Positions 1-8,682 are shown, numbered from the stretch's first letter. The stretch is DNA of 64,000 nucleotides from Runella limosa DSM 17973 (GCF_000482465.1 NZ_KI519428.1:230168-294167), one strand, 5' to 3'. Notes: a model not told the origin generated them from the sequence alone. Numbers and translations are program-made.

Positions 1-10
1 GCGGGTATTC

Positions 11-60
11 CATCTGTGAACATCCGTGTGAAAAAAATCGTCTCACAGATGTTCACAGAT
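11..60. repeat. REP-like imperfect palindrome
   Basis: The segment from ATCTGTGAACATCC to GATGTTCACAGAT folds back on itself with a small indel, giving a long hairpin. Similar wording (ACAGAT, GCGGATTT, AATCAGCG) recurs at 1238-1310 and 3467-3586, so this looks like a dispersed intergenic repeat. Positions 61-233 are AT-rich and I see no gene there; a weak -7-like GACTTTTG lies at 189-196. Confidence 0.5.
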
Positions 61-233
61 TTAATAACACAGATAAACTCAGAAAACTCTCCATTCGGGT
101 ATTACATCTTCGAGAAAAACATTTTCACAAAGATGGGACAGAATCAAATTTCTTGTTCCAGTTCAATTTTTATTTGATTCATAACCCCGACTTTTGCGCA
201 TCGTTTTTAAAATCAATGCAAAAATAACATACT

Positions 234-1229
234 ATGGCTTTTTTACCTTCTCCGCAGCGTTACGACGCCATGGAATACCGCCGATGCGGCAAAAGTGGCA
301 TTAAACTTCCTGCCCTTTCGTTGGGCTTGTGGCACAATTTTGGGGGAATTGACCAGTTCGAAAATGCTCGAAACATGATCACACTGGCGTTTGATAAAGG
401 CATTACCCATTTTGATTTGGCCAATAATTATGGACCGCCTGCGGGATCGGCCGAGGAAACCTTTGGTCGCGTTTTGAAAAAAGACCTGCTGCCTTACCGC
501 GACGAAATGATTGTCACCACCAAAGCAGGCTATTATATGTGGCAAGGCCCGTATGGCGAATGGGGTTCTAAAAAATACTTGGTATCGAGCCTCGACCAAA
601 GCCTGAAGCGCATGGGCTTGGACTACGTGGATATTTTTTATCACCACCGCCCCGACCCCGAAACACCTTTGGAAGAAACCATGGCAGCTTTGGATTTGAT
701 TGTTCGCCAGGGGAAAGCGCTTTATGTGGGTATCTCAAATTACAACGCCGCCGAAACCGAAAGGGCAGTAAAGATGTTACGTGAAATGGGTACACCTTGC
801 TTGGTGCACCAACCAAAATATTCGATGTTTGAACGCTGGGTGGAAAACGGACTCCTCGATGTGTTGGAACAAAACGGCGCGGGTTGTGTTGCGTTTTCGC
901 CTTTGGCACAGGGGTTGTTGTCTAATAAGTACTTGAAGGGCATTCCGTCTGACTCAAGAGCGGCGTCGGGACGCGGAAATGGGGCGTTGGAAAGTGGCCG
1001 TATCACTGAAGAGAAACTTAATCAGGTGCTTCAATTGAACGAAATTGCCCAACAAAGAGGCCAAAACTTAGCCCAAATGGCGTTGGCATGGATACTGAAA
1101 GACCCGCGCATTACTTCGGTGATTTTGGGTGTTAGTAAACCAGAGCAGCTTACCGATTCGTTGAAATGCCTTGAAAATAAGGAGTTTTCGGCGGAGGAGT
1201 TGCAGAAGATTAATCAAATTTTAAGCTAA
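234..1229 (+). CDS. gpr: aldo/keto reductase, L-glyceraldehyde 3-phosphate reductase type
   Basis: 331 aa, full length for the YghZ/Gpr branch of the aldo/keto reductases, which reduce small aldehydes such as L-glyceraldehyde 3-phosphate with NADPH in the cytosol. The protein begins like E. coli YghZ (F-L-P-S-P-Q-R-Y, then the CGKSGIKLPALSLGLWHNFG block), which supports the first ATG. The catalytic tetrad is visible: D61, Y66 (NNYGPP), K97 (TTKAGY) and H137/H138 (YVDIFYHHR). The NADPH-binding C-terminus has the PLAQGLLSNKYL and ILGVSKPEQL segments. It stands alone on the plus strand, followed by an intergenic palindrome. Family assignment is firm; the physiological substrate is inferred. Confidence 0.93.
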   Translation: MAFLPSPQRYDAMEYRRCGKSGIKLPALSLGLWHNFGGIDQFENARNMITLAFDKGITHFDLANNYGPPAGSAEETFGRVLKKDLLPYRDEMIVTTKAGYYMWQGPYGEWGSKKYLVSSLDQSLKRMGLDYVDIFYHHRPDPETPLEETMAALDLIVRQGKALYVGISNYNAAETERAVKMLREMGTPCLVHQPKYSMFERWVENGLLDVLEQNGAGCVAFSPLAQGLLSNKYLKGIPSDSRAASGRGNGALESGRITEEKLNQVLQLNEIAQQRGQNLAQMALAWILKDPRITSVILGVSKPEQLTDSLKCLENKEFSAEELQKINQILS

Positions 1230-1237
1230 TTGCTAAT

Positions 1238-1310
1238 AGAACACCGATGGAACGGATAAAACAGATTTTGGCGGATTTTAATCGCTGATTATCAGTTCAA
1301 TCAGTGTTCT
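1238..1310. repeat. intergenic inverted repeat, REP-like
   Basis: Arms AGAACACCGAT (1238-1248) and ATCAGTGTTCT (1300-1310) are complementary with one mismatch. The inside carries the ACAGATTTTGGCGGATTTTAA wording typical of dispersed Bacteroidetes intergenic repeats. No gene is seen in 1230-1348. Confidence 0.5.
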
Positions 1311-1348
1311 AATTTTAACTTTTTAAACAAAAGACAAACGATTCTAAA

Positions 1349-2539
1349 ATGAAAAAAACAGCACTTTTTTCGATGGTATTTGGCACATTGGCGTACGCTT
1401 CGTGGGGTCAAACTGAACCAGTTGAAACAAAAGCTCCCAATTCGACCTACAAATCGGCCTTTGCTGGACAAACCCGAATTGGCGGCGTAAAAACCCAAAC
1501 TCCGTACGAATTTAAGGTTCTTTCGGAAGGCTTGACGTTTCCTTGGGGCGTAAAAAGCTTGCCAGATGGACGTTTGATTATCACCGAAAAAGCAGGGAAT
1601 TTACGTATTGCCAAAGCCAACGGCGAATTGAGCAAGCCCATTACGGGACTTCCTGCCGTAAATACCAGTGGTCAGGGTGGACTTTTGGGAATTACCATCG
1701 ACCCTAATTTTGACAAAAACCGAATGATATATTGGACGTTCGCCGAAAACTTTGACGGTGGAACGCTTACTTCGGTAGCGAAAGGAAAACTTTCGGCCGA
1801 TGAGACAAAGATTGAAGGTGCGACGGTTATTTACCGTGCCACGCCTGCCCACAAGGGAAATCTTCACTACGGAGGTCGTATTTTGTTTGATAAAAAAGGC
1901 GATTTGTTTGTGAGTACAGGCGAGCGCTCGGACATGGTAACCCGCCCCCAAGCGCAACAATTGAACTCTAGTTTAGGAAAAATTGTCCACATCACTACCG
2001 ATGGAAAACCCGTTGCCAATGGTCCATTTGCCAGCACGGCGGGAGCCAAACCAGAGTTGTATTCGTACGGACACCGCAACGTGCAAGGGCTTACATTTAA
2101 CCCTGTTTCGGGCGATTTATGGTCGAATGAATTTGGCCCAAGAGGCGGCGACGAAATCAACCGCGTGCAATCGGGTAAAAACTACGGTTGGCCTGTGATT
2201 ACTTACGGAATCGAATACAGTGGCAAACAGATTGGGGAAGTGATTCAGCAAAAAGAAGGTATGGAGCAACCTGTTTATTATTGGGATCCATCGGTATCGC
2301 CAAGCGGAATGACGTTTTACAGTGGAGACATGATGCCTGAGTGGAAAAACAACTTGTTTGTGGGTTGTTTGAGCGGGATGCACATTGCGCGTTTGGTGAT
2401 TGAAAACAATAAAGTGGTTGGAGAGGAGCGTCTTCTTTCGCAGGAATACCAACGTTTCCGCGACGTAACACAAGGCAAAGACGGGGCTATCTACGCCGTG
2501 ACGGACCAAGGGCGTTTGTACCGTATTTTTAAGAAATAA
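1349..2539 (+). CDS. PQQ-dependent sugar dehydrogenase family protein
   Basis: 396 aa with an N-terminal signal peptide (residues 1-20, hydrophobic core ending at A-S-W-G-Q), so exported to the periplasm. The rest is the GSDH/aldose sugar dehydrogenase six-bladed propeller (PF07995 type): WGVKSLPDGRLIITEK near 66-81, HYGGRILF 173-180, YGHRNVQGL 240-248, SNEFGPRGGDEIN 259-271 and NYGWPV 278-283 are the conserved PQQ and calcium loop motifs. Such enzymes oxidise aldose sugars with PQQ as cofactor. No PQQ biosynthesis gene is in the window. Family firm; substrate unknown. Confidence 0.92.
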   Translation: MKKTALFSMVFGTLAYASWGQTEPVETKAPNSTYKSAFAGQTRIGGVKTQTPYEFKVLSEGLTFPWGVKSLPDGRLIITEKAGNLRIAKANGELSKPITGLPAVNTSGQGGLLGITIDPNFDKNRMIYWTFAENFDGGTLTSVAKGKLSADETKIEGATVIYRATPAHKGNLHYGGRILFDKKGDLFVSTGERSDMVTRPQAQQLNSSLGKIVHITTDGKPVANGPFASTAGAKPELYSYGHRNVQGLTFNPVSGDLWSNEFGPRGGDEINRVQSGKNYGWPVITYGIEYSGKQIGEVIQQKEGMEQPVYYWDPSVSPSGMTFYSGDMMPEWKNNLFVGCLSGMHIARLVIENNKVVGEERLLSQEYQRFRDVTQGKDGAIYAVTDQGRLYRIFKK

Positions 2540-2554
2540 TCTTTTACCACCCTA

Positions 2555-2592
2555 AAAGCCATATAAGAACTTAAATTTTTTTATATGGCTTT
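2555..2592. repeat. 12-bp perfect inverted repeat over an upstream in-frame ATG
   Basis: AAAGCCATATAA (2555-2566) pairs perfectly with TTATATGGCTTT (2581-2592). The ATG at 2585 is inside the right arm, so the ATG at 2600, which directly begins a clean signal peptide, is the better start for the next gene. The hairpin may end transcription of the sugar dehydrogenase gene. Confidence 0.5.
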
Positions 2593-2599
2593 ATTCATA

Positions 2600-3331
2600 A
2601 TGAAACTCTCCCGACGAACTTTCCTGACCACAGCAGCCGTGTCGCCTTTGGTACCACGAGCACATGTTACGAATCCCAAACGTTTTGTATTTATTGGGGA
2701 TTCAATTACTGATGGGAATAGAGGCCGAAATACCGACCCCAATCACATTTTGGGACATGGTTATGTTTTTAGCATAGCTACGCGTTTGGGTGCGAAATTT
2801 TCCGAAAGAGGGTTATCTTTTGTGAATCGAGGTATAAGTGGGAATACCATCAACGACCTAAAAGAACGCTGGACAACGGATGTGTATGCCCATCAACCAG
2901 AGGTTTTAACGGTGTTGGTTGGCATCAATGATTTTCATAAGTACGTCAAAACTTCTGATGATTTGCATTCTCCCGCAAATTATGAATCAACGTTTCGAAC
3001 ATTAATGAAAGACACAGTTACCCAGTTTCCTGATGTGACGTGTGTCGTTATGTCTCCGTTTTTGGTGCCTGTTGGTGCTACCTTTGGGGAAATGCACCGC
3101 ACTCACTTGGATTTATTTAACCAATACCATGCAGCATCTAAAGCAATAGCGGTGGAGTTTGGCGCAATTTTTATTGATTTACAGGCAGTATTTGCACGTT
3201 TTTCTAATCAACCTAATTACGATTATTGGATTTGGGATGGCATACACCCGACTTATTCAGGGCATGAGCTTATTACCCAAGCGTGGTTAAAGGCTGTGAA
3301 AAGAAAAGTGAAATTTGTCGGGAAAGTGTGA
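2600..3331 (+). CDS. SGNH/GDSL-family hydrolase, exported
   Basis: 243 aa from the ATG at 2600; five codons further upstream are open but fall inside a hairpin. The N-terminus MKLSRRTFLTTAAVSPL looks like a twin-arginine (SRRxFL) signal, so export by Tat is likely. SGNH blocks are visible: GDSITDG with nucleophile S35, GISGNT near 79-83, GIND 108-111, and DGIHPTYSG with D213 and H216. These enzymes are esterases or carbohydrate deacetylases; the substrate cannot be read from sequence. The gene follows the sugar dehydrogenase by about 60 bases on the same strand and may be cotranscribed. Confidence 0.87.
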   Translation: MKLSRRTFLTTAAVSPLVPRAHVTNPKRFVFIGDSITDGNRGRNTDPNHILGHGYVFSIATRLGAKFSERGLSFVNRGISGNTINDLKERWTTDVYAHQPEVLTVLVGINDFHKYVKTSDDLHSPANYESTFRTLMKDTVTQFPDVTCVVMSPFLVPVGATFGEMHRTHLDLFNQYHAASKAIAVEFGAIFIDLQAVFARFSNQPNYDYWIWDGIHPTYSGHELITQAWLKAVKRKVKFVGKV

Positions 3332-3334
3332 TGA

Positions 3335-3457
3335 CTAATTTACTTTCACAAACTCAACCCGACGATTTTCGGCCTTTCCTTCAAAAGTTTTATTGCCGCC
3401 AATGGGTTTGGTTTCTCCGTAGCCTTTGGTTGTAAGGCGGTTACTGGTCAATTAGGG
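3335..3457 (-). pseudogene. remnant of an OmpA-domain C-terminus
   Basis: Read on the minus strand this stretch encodes about 40 residues ending at a stop (complement of 3335-3337), with YGETKPIGGNKTFEGKAEN followed by RRVEFVK. It matches the last residues of the OmpA-family protein at 5692-6798 (YGKTKPISDNTTFEGKAEN, RRVEFVK) almost word for word. An in-frame stop precedes it, and the rest of the domain is missing. It is therefore a truncated second copy, probably left by deletion of a paralogue of the nearby gene. Confidence 0.85.
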
Positions 3458-3466
3458 ATTTTTATT

Positions 3467-3586
3467 TTTTACCCGCAGATGCTCGCTGAATAATACAAGC
3501 GCAAATTTTCGCTGAAAGAGGTTTTTATAGTCTTAACTATTTGCGTTTTTCTGCGGTTTTAAATCTGCGTCAATCAGCGGGTAAAA
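3467..3586. repeat. intergenic inverted repeat, REP-like
   Basis: TTTTACCCGC (3467-3476) pairs with GCGGGTAAAA (3577-3586); the inside has CGCAGAT, GCTCGCTGA and GTCAATCAGCG, related to the elements at 11-60 and 1238-1310. The region 3458-3623 holds no gene. Confidence 0.55.
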
Positions 3587-3623
3587 TTTAAAAAATCGGT
3601 AGTTTAAGCCAAAACAGAAGGTT

Positions 3624-5657
3624 TTACTCAACGCCTGGGGCGAATTTCCATGCGTGTGAAGGTGTGAGTGATGAAATCCCTTTGGCAGCAGAGATGCCAA
3701 ATTCAACTTTTCCTTCACTTTTTAAGCCTAAATCGCCGCTTTTGCCCGAAATTGTGCCCGATATTGAAGCGGTGGCCTCTCCTTTTAAACCCGCGTCCAC
3801 AATTCCTTTATTTCCCGTAATGGTAATAAATTCGACAACCTTTCCTCCTACAGTCAGGCCTCCCACCTCTTTTTCAGCTTTCAATCCCGCTTGTAGCTCA
3901 AGTTCATCTTCACCCCAATCGTTTCCCCACGTTAGCTCTAACCCGAGCGTTCCTTTGACACCTGGACTGGGAGTATTGATTGAGAAGTTGATTTTTTCGC
4001 AATTGGCCTCGCTTTCTATCACTCCCGCGTCGATATTCCACGTAGGTAAGGGGCATTCGTCGTCATCTTCCCAAAGTTCAAGCTTGTGGGTTTTCATCAA
4101 TCGTTGTACTTGTTCCGTAATGACCGAATCTTCCTCAATTTTTTCCTCCACTTCGCAAAACGTATTGGCCGCATTGCTGGCCCAAGTAGCCCAACTGGCA
4201 TGTGCCAACCCATACTGATACATCATTTGGGCGGCTTCTTTGCGGCGTGTATTGCCTAATTGATGTAGGTGAGGGTTTTTGAGCGCCATTAGATAGCGAT
4301 CGGTCTTGGACTCGTACGCCCGTATATCGTTGGTGGTGTTTTTATATAAATTCAACCATGCTTCATAAAAATACTGGTGATAATTGTTCAGCAACTTTTG
4401 AACATTTTGACAATACTTATTGCGTTCTCGCTCTTGACAATCTTCATTATCGCCGCATTGCTGGGCACTGGTTTCGTAAGCACGTTTGACAGACAGAAAC
4501 TGGTCATTCATTTGTAAGTAATGCCCTTTTGTTTCGTTGTTAAACCGACGCGTGAAGGCGATGGAACGGTTGCTGAAGAGCTGCTCATAATAATCAAGAG
4601 CTGCCAGTTCTTTGGTGTAGGGGTAGGGTACAACGATATGATTATCAATTACTTTTACTTTGGATTGTTCTTGCCACTTCGTTTCGAGGGTATTCAATGT
4701 CACCATGATGCGCTCAATACGTTGGTGGTTTTCGTCCACCAATGACGTATGAAAATCTTCGATAACCCGTTGATTTTGCATTGTTTTGAGCAAGCTACTA
4801 CTGTATTCGGCGGGAGGTTCGGGAAAATGAAGTCCATTCGCGGTATTTCCGCCGAAAGGTCGCTCTTCGTAATCTATGAGGGGAAGCACGTCGTTGACGG
4901 CGGGCAAGGTTGTGCTTTCGTTTATGCCTTCGTTTTGGTTGACCTTCGCAATTTTTTGTGACTGTTCTTCCTTCCTTTGTAGCGCACCCGCAAACGTTAT
5001 TTTTTTCGACCAAGCCAGTTTACGCCAGCGGTCTGCTTCCGCATTTTGGCCACGTGCTGTGGCAATCGCCGCTAAACCATTCATGGCATGGTAGTGGTTT
5101 GGGGACACTAACAATGCACTTTCAAAGTGCTTTTTTCCCGTCGTAAAATCACCCACCGAAGTAGCAACCCAACCGAGATTGGCCAGCAATGTAGGGTTTT
5201 GAGGTGTTTGTTTTTGGGCATACAACAAAATTCTGTACGACAATAAGTAGGCATCAATGTTTTTGAGGCAAACCCCCAAATTACGGTAAGTGGTTGTGTC
5301 GATTCTGTTTCTTTCGGCAGCTATTGCATATAAATAAACGGCTGTATTAGAACTCCCTTTTAGAAAAAATAGGGTTGCTAAATCGGTTAATTCATTTCCG
5401 TTGGCACCGCTGATTTTTCGGTCTAATTCAATTCTAAAATTTCTGTTTTTCTTATCCAAAAACTCCATAGCTAGCCCTTTGGCTTGGGCGAGTACTTTTG
5501 TGAGCACTTCCTCCGTAGGAATTTTGATTTGGTCATAATGTACGCCACTATTTTCTTTGAGCGGTCGATCTTCGCTTTCTTTGACCGTATCCCAGCCGTA
5601 TTGTGCATGTGCGTTTATTCCAATTAAGGTTAAGTAAAAGATGAATAAAGTTTTCAT
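3624..5657 (-). CDS. exported TPR-repeat protein of unknown function
   Basis: 677 aa with a signal peptide (MKTLFIFYLTLIGINAHAQ), so periplasmic or surface-located. Residues about 105-215 form tetratricopeptide-type helical repeats (NPTLLANLGWVATSVGDF and NHYHAMNGLAAIATARGQN are typical). The middle is rich in charged helices with scattered cysteines. The last ~130 residues are glycine/serine-rich with alternating beta-like segments (GLELTWGN, VGGLTVGGK, SGTISGKSG). The gene lies 34 bases downstream of the OmpA-like gene on the same strand and is probably in one operon with it, suggesting an envelope-associated complex. I do not recognise a specific family. Confidence 0.8.
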   Translation of the reverse strand: MKTLFIFYLTLIGINAHAQYGWDTVKESEDRPLKENSGVHYDQIKIPTEEVLTKVLAQAKGLAMEFLDKKNRNFRIELDRKISGANGNELTDLATLFFLKGSSNTAVYLYAIAAERNRIDTTTYRNLGVCLKNIDAYLLSYRILLYAQKQTPQNPTLLANLGWVATSVGDFTTGKKHFESALLVSPNHYHAMNGLAAIATARGQNAEADRWRKLAWSKKITFAGALQRKEEQSQKIAKVNQNEGINESTTLPAVNDVLPLIDYEERPFGGNTANGLHFPEPPAEYSSSLLKTMQNQRVIEDFHTSLVDENHQRIERIMVTLNTLETKWQEQSKVKVIDNHIVVPYPYTKELAALDYYEQLFSNRSIAFTRRFNNETKGHYLQMNDQFLSVKRAYETSAQQCGDNEDCQERERNKYCQNVQKLLNNYHQYFYEAWLNLYKNTTNDIRAYESKTDRYLMALKNPHLHQLGNTRRKEAAQMMYQYGLAHASWATWASNAANTFCEVEEKIEEDSVITEQVQRLMKTHKLELWEDDDECPLPTWNIDAGVIESEANCEKINFSINTPSPGVKGTLGLELTWGNDWGEDELELQAGLKAEKEVGGLTVGGKVVEFITITGNKGIVDAGLKGEATASISGTISGKSGDLGLKSEGKVEFGISAAKGISSLTPSHAWKFAPGVE

Positions 5658-5691
5658 AATAGGTGAGTTTTTCCATGGTTAGGATTGATTT

Positions 5692-6798
5692 TTAAAGTTT
5701 TACAAATTCTACTCGACGATTTTCGGCTTTTCCCTCAAAAGTAGTATTGTCGCTAATAGGTTTGGTTTTGCCGTACCCTTGGGTGGTAAGTTTTGTACCA
5801 TCTGCCCCGAGCGAGATCAGCTTTTCTTTGACGGCGTCGGCTCTTTCTTGGGATAGTTTTAAATTGACTGCCTCGTTGCCGTCGGCATCGGTATGGCCTC
5901 CAATTTCAAATTTTAGTTCGGGATGTTCCTTCATCATCGCAACCATCGTATTGAGCGTTCCCATGCTTTCGGGCTTGATGGTTGCCTTGGCGACGTCAAA
6001 ATTGATGCCCCGTGCGATAAATCTCCCATCGGTCGTTAGTGTTTTGTAAGGATCAACGCCTCCTGCGGCAATGCGAAAATTTTTCAAAAACAGCTGCGAA
6101 CTCATTTCGTACGTACTTCCATCGGCTACTATCTCAATGTTAAAGGCTTGACCGTTTTCGATAGGTGCGTTCAGAACGCGCTCGCTGTTCATATAGACTT
6201 TCAAGGATTTTTCGGTGACCGCCATCGAAACGTGTACCCATTTGTCGCAGAGGTCTTCGTAAATATATTCACTATCCGCTATTTTTTTGCCACCCTTATA
6301 TTGCCCTTTGAAAGATTTAAACTCAACATTACCAATGGAATAGAGGTAGATGCTTTCTTCAAAATCGCCGAGTTTTTCTCGTACGCTGTCCCACTCTTTG
6401 TCGGTAGCAAACTGAATCAGTAATTTGTCGCCACCGCTATTGCCGTCGCCGATGGCTTGCGCAAAAGGTTTGGTATTGTGACGCCACAAATAATCGAACT
6501 CAACTGTGAATCGGTTGGTGCCGATAAGGTTTTTATTTTTGGCCATGCGCGGGTAGGCTTTGGGAGAAGCATCCAAGAAGCCCATTACCAATTCGCCGTT
6601 AATTTTGGCGATTTCGACTTTTCCACTGCTAATTATCCAATGCGAAGGAATTTCGTCAGAACTTTCGCCCGTAAAGTTGTCTTCAAACAATACCTTATCA
6701 CCTGGGACAAAGCCAAATTTTGCGTAGGCTTTTTCAGAAACTTGGGCGAATAATGGGCTGCAACCAAGAAAAAGTGCAAAGAGAAGGTTTTTTTTCAT
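5692..6798 (-). CDS. OmpA-family outer membrane protein
   Basis: 368 aa when started at the ATG at 6798, which begins a clean signal peptide (MKKNLLFALFLGCSPLFAQ); an open extension of 38 codons upstream lacks coding character and overlaps the divergent promoter region. Residues about 40-230 look like a jelly-roll/LamG-type sensor or binding domain. The last ~100 residues are an OmpA C-terminal domain (FDVAKATIKPES, GGHTDADGN, LSQERADAVKEKL, GYGKTKP, AENRRVEFVKL), which binds peptidoglycan. It is probably cotranscribed with the TPR gene downstream; a fragment of a second OmpA end lies beyond that gene. Confidence 0.9.
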   Translation of the reverse strand: MKKNLLFALFLGCSPLFAQVSEKAYAKFGFVPGDKVLFEDNFTGESSDEIPSHWIISSGKVEIAKINGELVMGFLDASPKAYPRMAKNKNLIGTNRFTVEFDYLWRHNTKPFAQAIGDGNSGGDKLLIQFATDKEWDSVREKLGDFEESIYLYSIGNVEFKSFKGQYKGGKKIADSEYIYEDLCDKWVHVSMAVTEKSLKVYMNSERVLNAPIENGQAFNIEIVADGSTYEMSSQLFLKNFRIAAGGVDPYKTLTTDGRFIARGINFDVAKATIKPESMGTLNTMVAMMKEHPELKFEIGGHTDADGNEAVNLKLSQERADAVKEKLISLGADGTKLTTQGYGKTKPISDNTTFEGKAENRRVEFVKL

Positions 6799-6855
6799 TG
6801 TTTTGAAAGTAGGTTTAAACGTCGTTCTAAAACTAGGAAAAGGCCTTCCACCTGT

Positions 6856-6877
6856 CAATAGCACATTTGTGCTATTG
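6856..6877. promoter_or_regulatory. perfect 10-bp inverted repeat, candidate operator
   Basis: CAATAGCACA-TT-TGTGCTATTG is a perfect dyad in the 121-base gap between the divergent OmpA-like and LuxR/PAS genes. Its right end overlaps a TTG at 6875-6877 that lies 17 bases before TATATTTC (6895-6902), a near match to the Bacteroidetes -7 element TAnnTTTG, 18 bases before the regulator's ATG. The placement fits autoregulation by the LuxR-type protein or joint control of both genes. Confidence 0.6.
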
Positions 6878-6919
6878 AATTGCTCGAAAATATCTATATT
6901 TCGTAAAAACACCTTGACT

Positions 6920-7729
6920 ATGAGTGATTTAATTCGTATTCGGAAAGAGATAAAGCAGATTTATCGAAAACTAAAGAGCTTTTATGAATATCTTCCGAGA
7001 GATTCGGAATTAGACTCGTATATAAACCAGTTCTCGTTTACTGAAACGTTGGAACGTATCTATGCCGTTGGGCCGTATTGTTGGTTTATTTCGGACATGA
7101 AAAATGCGAAGTGGGTAAAGGTGGGTGGGGCCATCGAACAATTGACGGGATATACGAAAGAAGAACTTACAAATGCTCCTTTTATTCAAGCTGCGCGCTT
7201 TACTACCCCCGAACAACTCATGGCGACGGTTCAATCGGCGGAACTTTTCTGGCAGTATTTTTATGCGCAACCCGTCGATTTTCGTAAAAATGTTAAATCG
7301 TCTCATACGTATCAGTTTTTGCGTAAAAACGGTACTTCATTTCATGCGCTTCAACAAAGTTCAACGTTGTTTTTTGATAACTTGGGCAACGGTGTCTTTC
7401 AATTTGACCTCATTACGGACATTACGCACCTTGACCCCGTTCCTAAACTTCGTTTTTTTCTGCTCGACACGAATAATCCTGAACACATGAAAAATATTCC
7501 TATACACGAAGGGATTATTCGTAAAACCCAACTGCTTCCTATTAGCCCTGCCGAAAAACGAGTACTTGAGCTCATCGCCCAAGGAAAAAGTATTAAAGTG
7601 ATTGCCGCCGAGCTTGGCATCAGTGAAAATACGGTCAAGCACCACCGCACCAATATGTTTGTAAAATGTGGGGTTAAAAACATGGCCGAACTGACCGCCA
7701 AAGCACTAACAATGGGTTGGTTTGAGTGA
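6920..7729 (+). CDS. LuxR-family transcriptional regulator with PAS-like sensor region
   Basis: 269 aa from the ATG at 6920; the longer open frame reaches back into the divergent OmpA gene and is not credible. Residues about 45-170 resemble a PAS fold (YCWFISDMKNAKWVKVGG, EQLTGYTKEEL, FLRKNGTSFHAL). Residues 208-269 are a LuxR/GerE helix-turn-helix (SPAEKRVLELIAQGKS, AAELGISENTVKHHR). It binds DNA; the PAS region may sense a ligand or redox state. It lies between the OmpA-like gene and the aromatic-acid cluster, so it could control either; this is inference. A perfect dyad sits in its promoter. Confidence 0.88.
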   Translation: MSDLIRIRKEIKQIYRKLKSFYEYLPRDSELDSYINQFSFTETLERIYAVGPYCWFISDMKNAKWVKVGGAIEQLTGYTKEELTNAPFIQAARFTTPEQLMATVQSAELFWQYFYAQPVDFRKNVKSSHTYQFLRKNGTSFHALQQSSTLFFDNLGNGVFQFDLITDITHLDPVPKLRFFLLDTNNPEHMKNIPIHEGIIRKTQLLPISPAEKRVLELIAQGKSIKVIAAELGISENTVKHHRTNMFVKCGVKNMAELTAKALTMGWFE

Positions 7730-7742
7730 TTGTAGGTTTTAA

Positions 7743-7773
7743 CATATAAGACATTATAAGAAAAGCTTATATG
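7743..7773. repeat. short inverted repeat downstream of the regulator
   Basis: CATATAAG and CTTATATG flank an AT-rich loop just after the regulator's stop. It could be a weak terminator. The rest of 7774-7896 is AT-rich leader of the next gene, containing two copies of TTCAATTTTG (about 7855 and 7882). Confidence 0.35.
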
Positions 7774-7896
7774 CTCTTTTATCGTTATCAAACTAGAAAA
7801 AGATTGATATTGCACACTAATGCTCGCATTTTTCCTATTTTAATTTCTTTTTATTGTTCAATTTTGTGTTGAAATAAATCAATTCAATTTTGGATA

Positions 7897-8682
7897 ATGA
7901 GTGACTTCCCTTCTCCCTCAGCACTTCTAAAAATAAGCGTCTTAGAAAGTACACTTTTGGTAGGACTCAACCGACCCGAAAAACGTAATGCTTTTAACGA
8001 TGCTCTGCTGCTAGACTTAGAAAAAGTGATGGATGCCATTCCCGCGTCTATTCGGTGCATGGTTATTTACGGCGAAGGAAAACATTTTTCCGCAGGACTT
8101 GATTTGTCTGAACTCAAAGAACGCAACGCATCCCAAGGGGTGTACCATTCCCGCATGTGGCATCGGGTGTTGGACAAAGTGCAATTTGGGCCTGTGCCCG
8201 TGATTGCAGCCTTGCATGGGGCGGTCGTAGGCGGAGGTTTAGAACTTGCGAGTGCCTGCCACTTACGAGTTGCGGATGCTACCACCATGTACGCCTTGCC
8301 TGAGGGACAGCGGGGAATATTTGTCGGTGGAGGCGCTTCGGTGCGTGTGCCCAAGCTGATTGGCCTGGCACGTATGACCGATATGATGCTCACAGGGCGG
8401 GTATATTCTGCCGAAGAAGGTGAGCGAATTGGACTTGCTCAATATTTAGTAGAAACAGGAAAAAGTCTAGAAAAAGCCCTTGAATTGGCTGGAAAAGTCG
8501 CTTCTAACGCAGGAATGACCAATTTTGCCTTGGTACAGGTGCTACCAAGAATTGTGGATGCTTCGCCAGAACAAGGGTTGCTGATGGAATCACTGATGGC
8601 TGCCATTGCCCAGAGTGCCCCCGAAGCCAAAGAACGATTGCGCGATTTTTTGGAAGGACGAGCTAAAAAAGTGGGGGAATGA
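7897..8682 (+). CDS. enoyl-CoA hydratase/isomerase (crotonase) family protein
   Basis: 261 aa, normal crotonase length. Oxyanion-hole motifs are present: FSAGLDL with S65-A66-G67 and HGAVVGGGLELA with G113/G114. Acidic residues E116 and E136 (PEGQRG) sit where crotonases place catalytic or structural glutamates. In this context it is the candidate for hydrating a cinnamoyl-type CoA thioester to the 3-hydroxyacyl-CoA. It is the first gene of the cluster; the next gene starts inside its stop codon (ATGATG), so the two are translationally coupled. Whether it hydrates only, or also cleaves as an aldolase like Ech of the vanillin route, is not decidable from sequence; the SDR and beta-ketoacyl hydrolase downstream favour hydration. 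Confidence 0.9.
   Translation: MSDFPSPSALLKISVLESTLLVGLNRPEKRNAFNDALLLDLEKVMDAIPASIRCMVIYGEGKHFSAGLDLSELKERNASQGVYHSRMWHRVLDKVQFGPVPVIAALHGAVVGGGLELASACHLRVADATTMYALPEGQRGIFVGGGASVRVPKLIGLARMTDMMLTGRVYSAEEGERIGLAQYLVETGKSLEKALELAGKVASNAGMTNFALVQVLPRIVDASPEQGLLMESLMAAIAQSAPEAKERLRDFLEGRAKKVGE

Noticed and set aside
3664..4218. 184-aa plus-strand open frame opposite the TPR gene
   Set aside because: Low-complexity serine/proline text antisense to a gene with signal peptide and TPR motifs; a shadow.
7897..8682. Crotonase as a feruloyl-CoA hydratase/aldolase (vanillin route)
   Set aside because: The SDR and beta-ketoacyl-CoA hydrolase in the cluster would be superfluous, and no vanillin dehydrogenase is seen.
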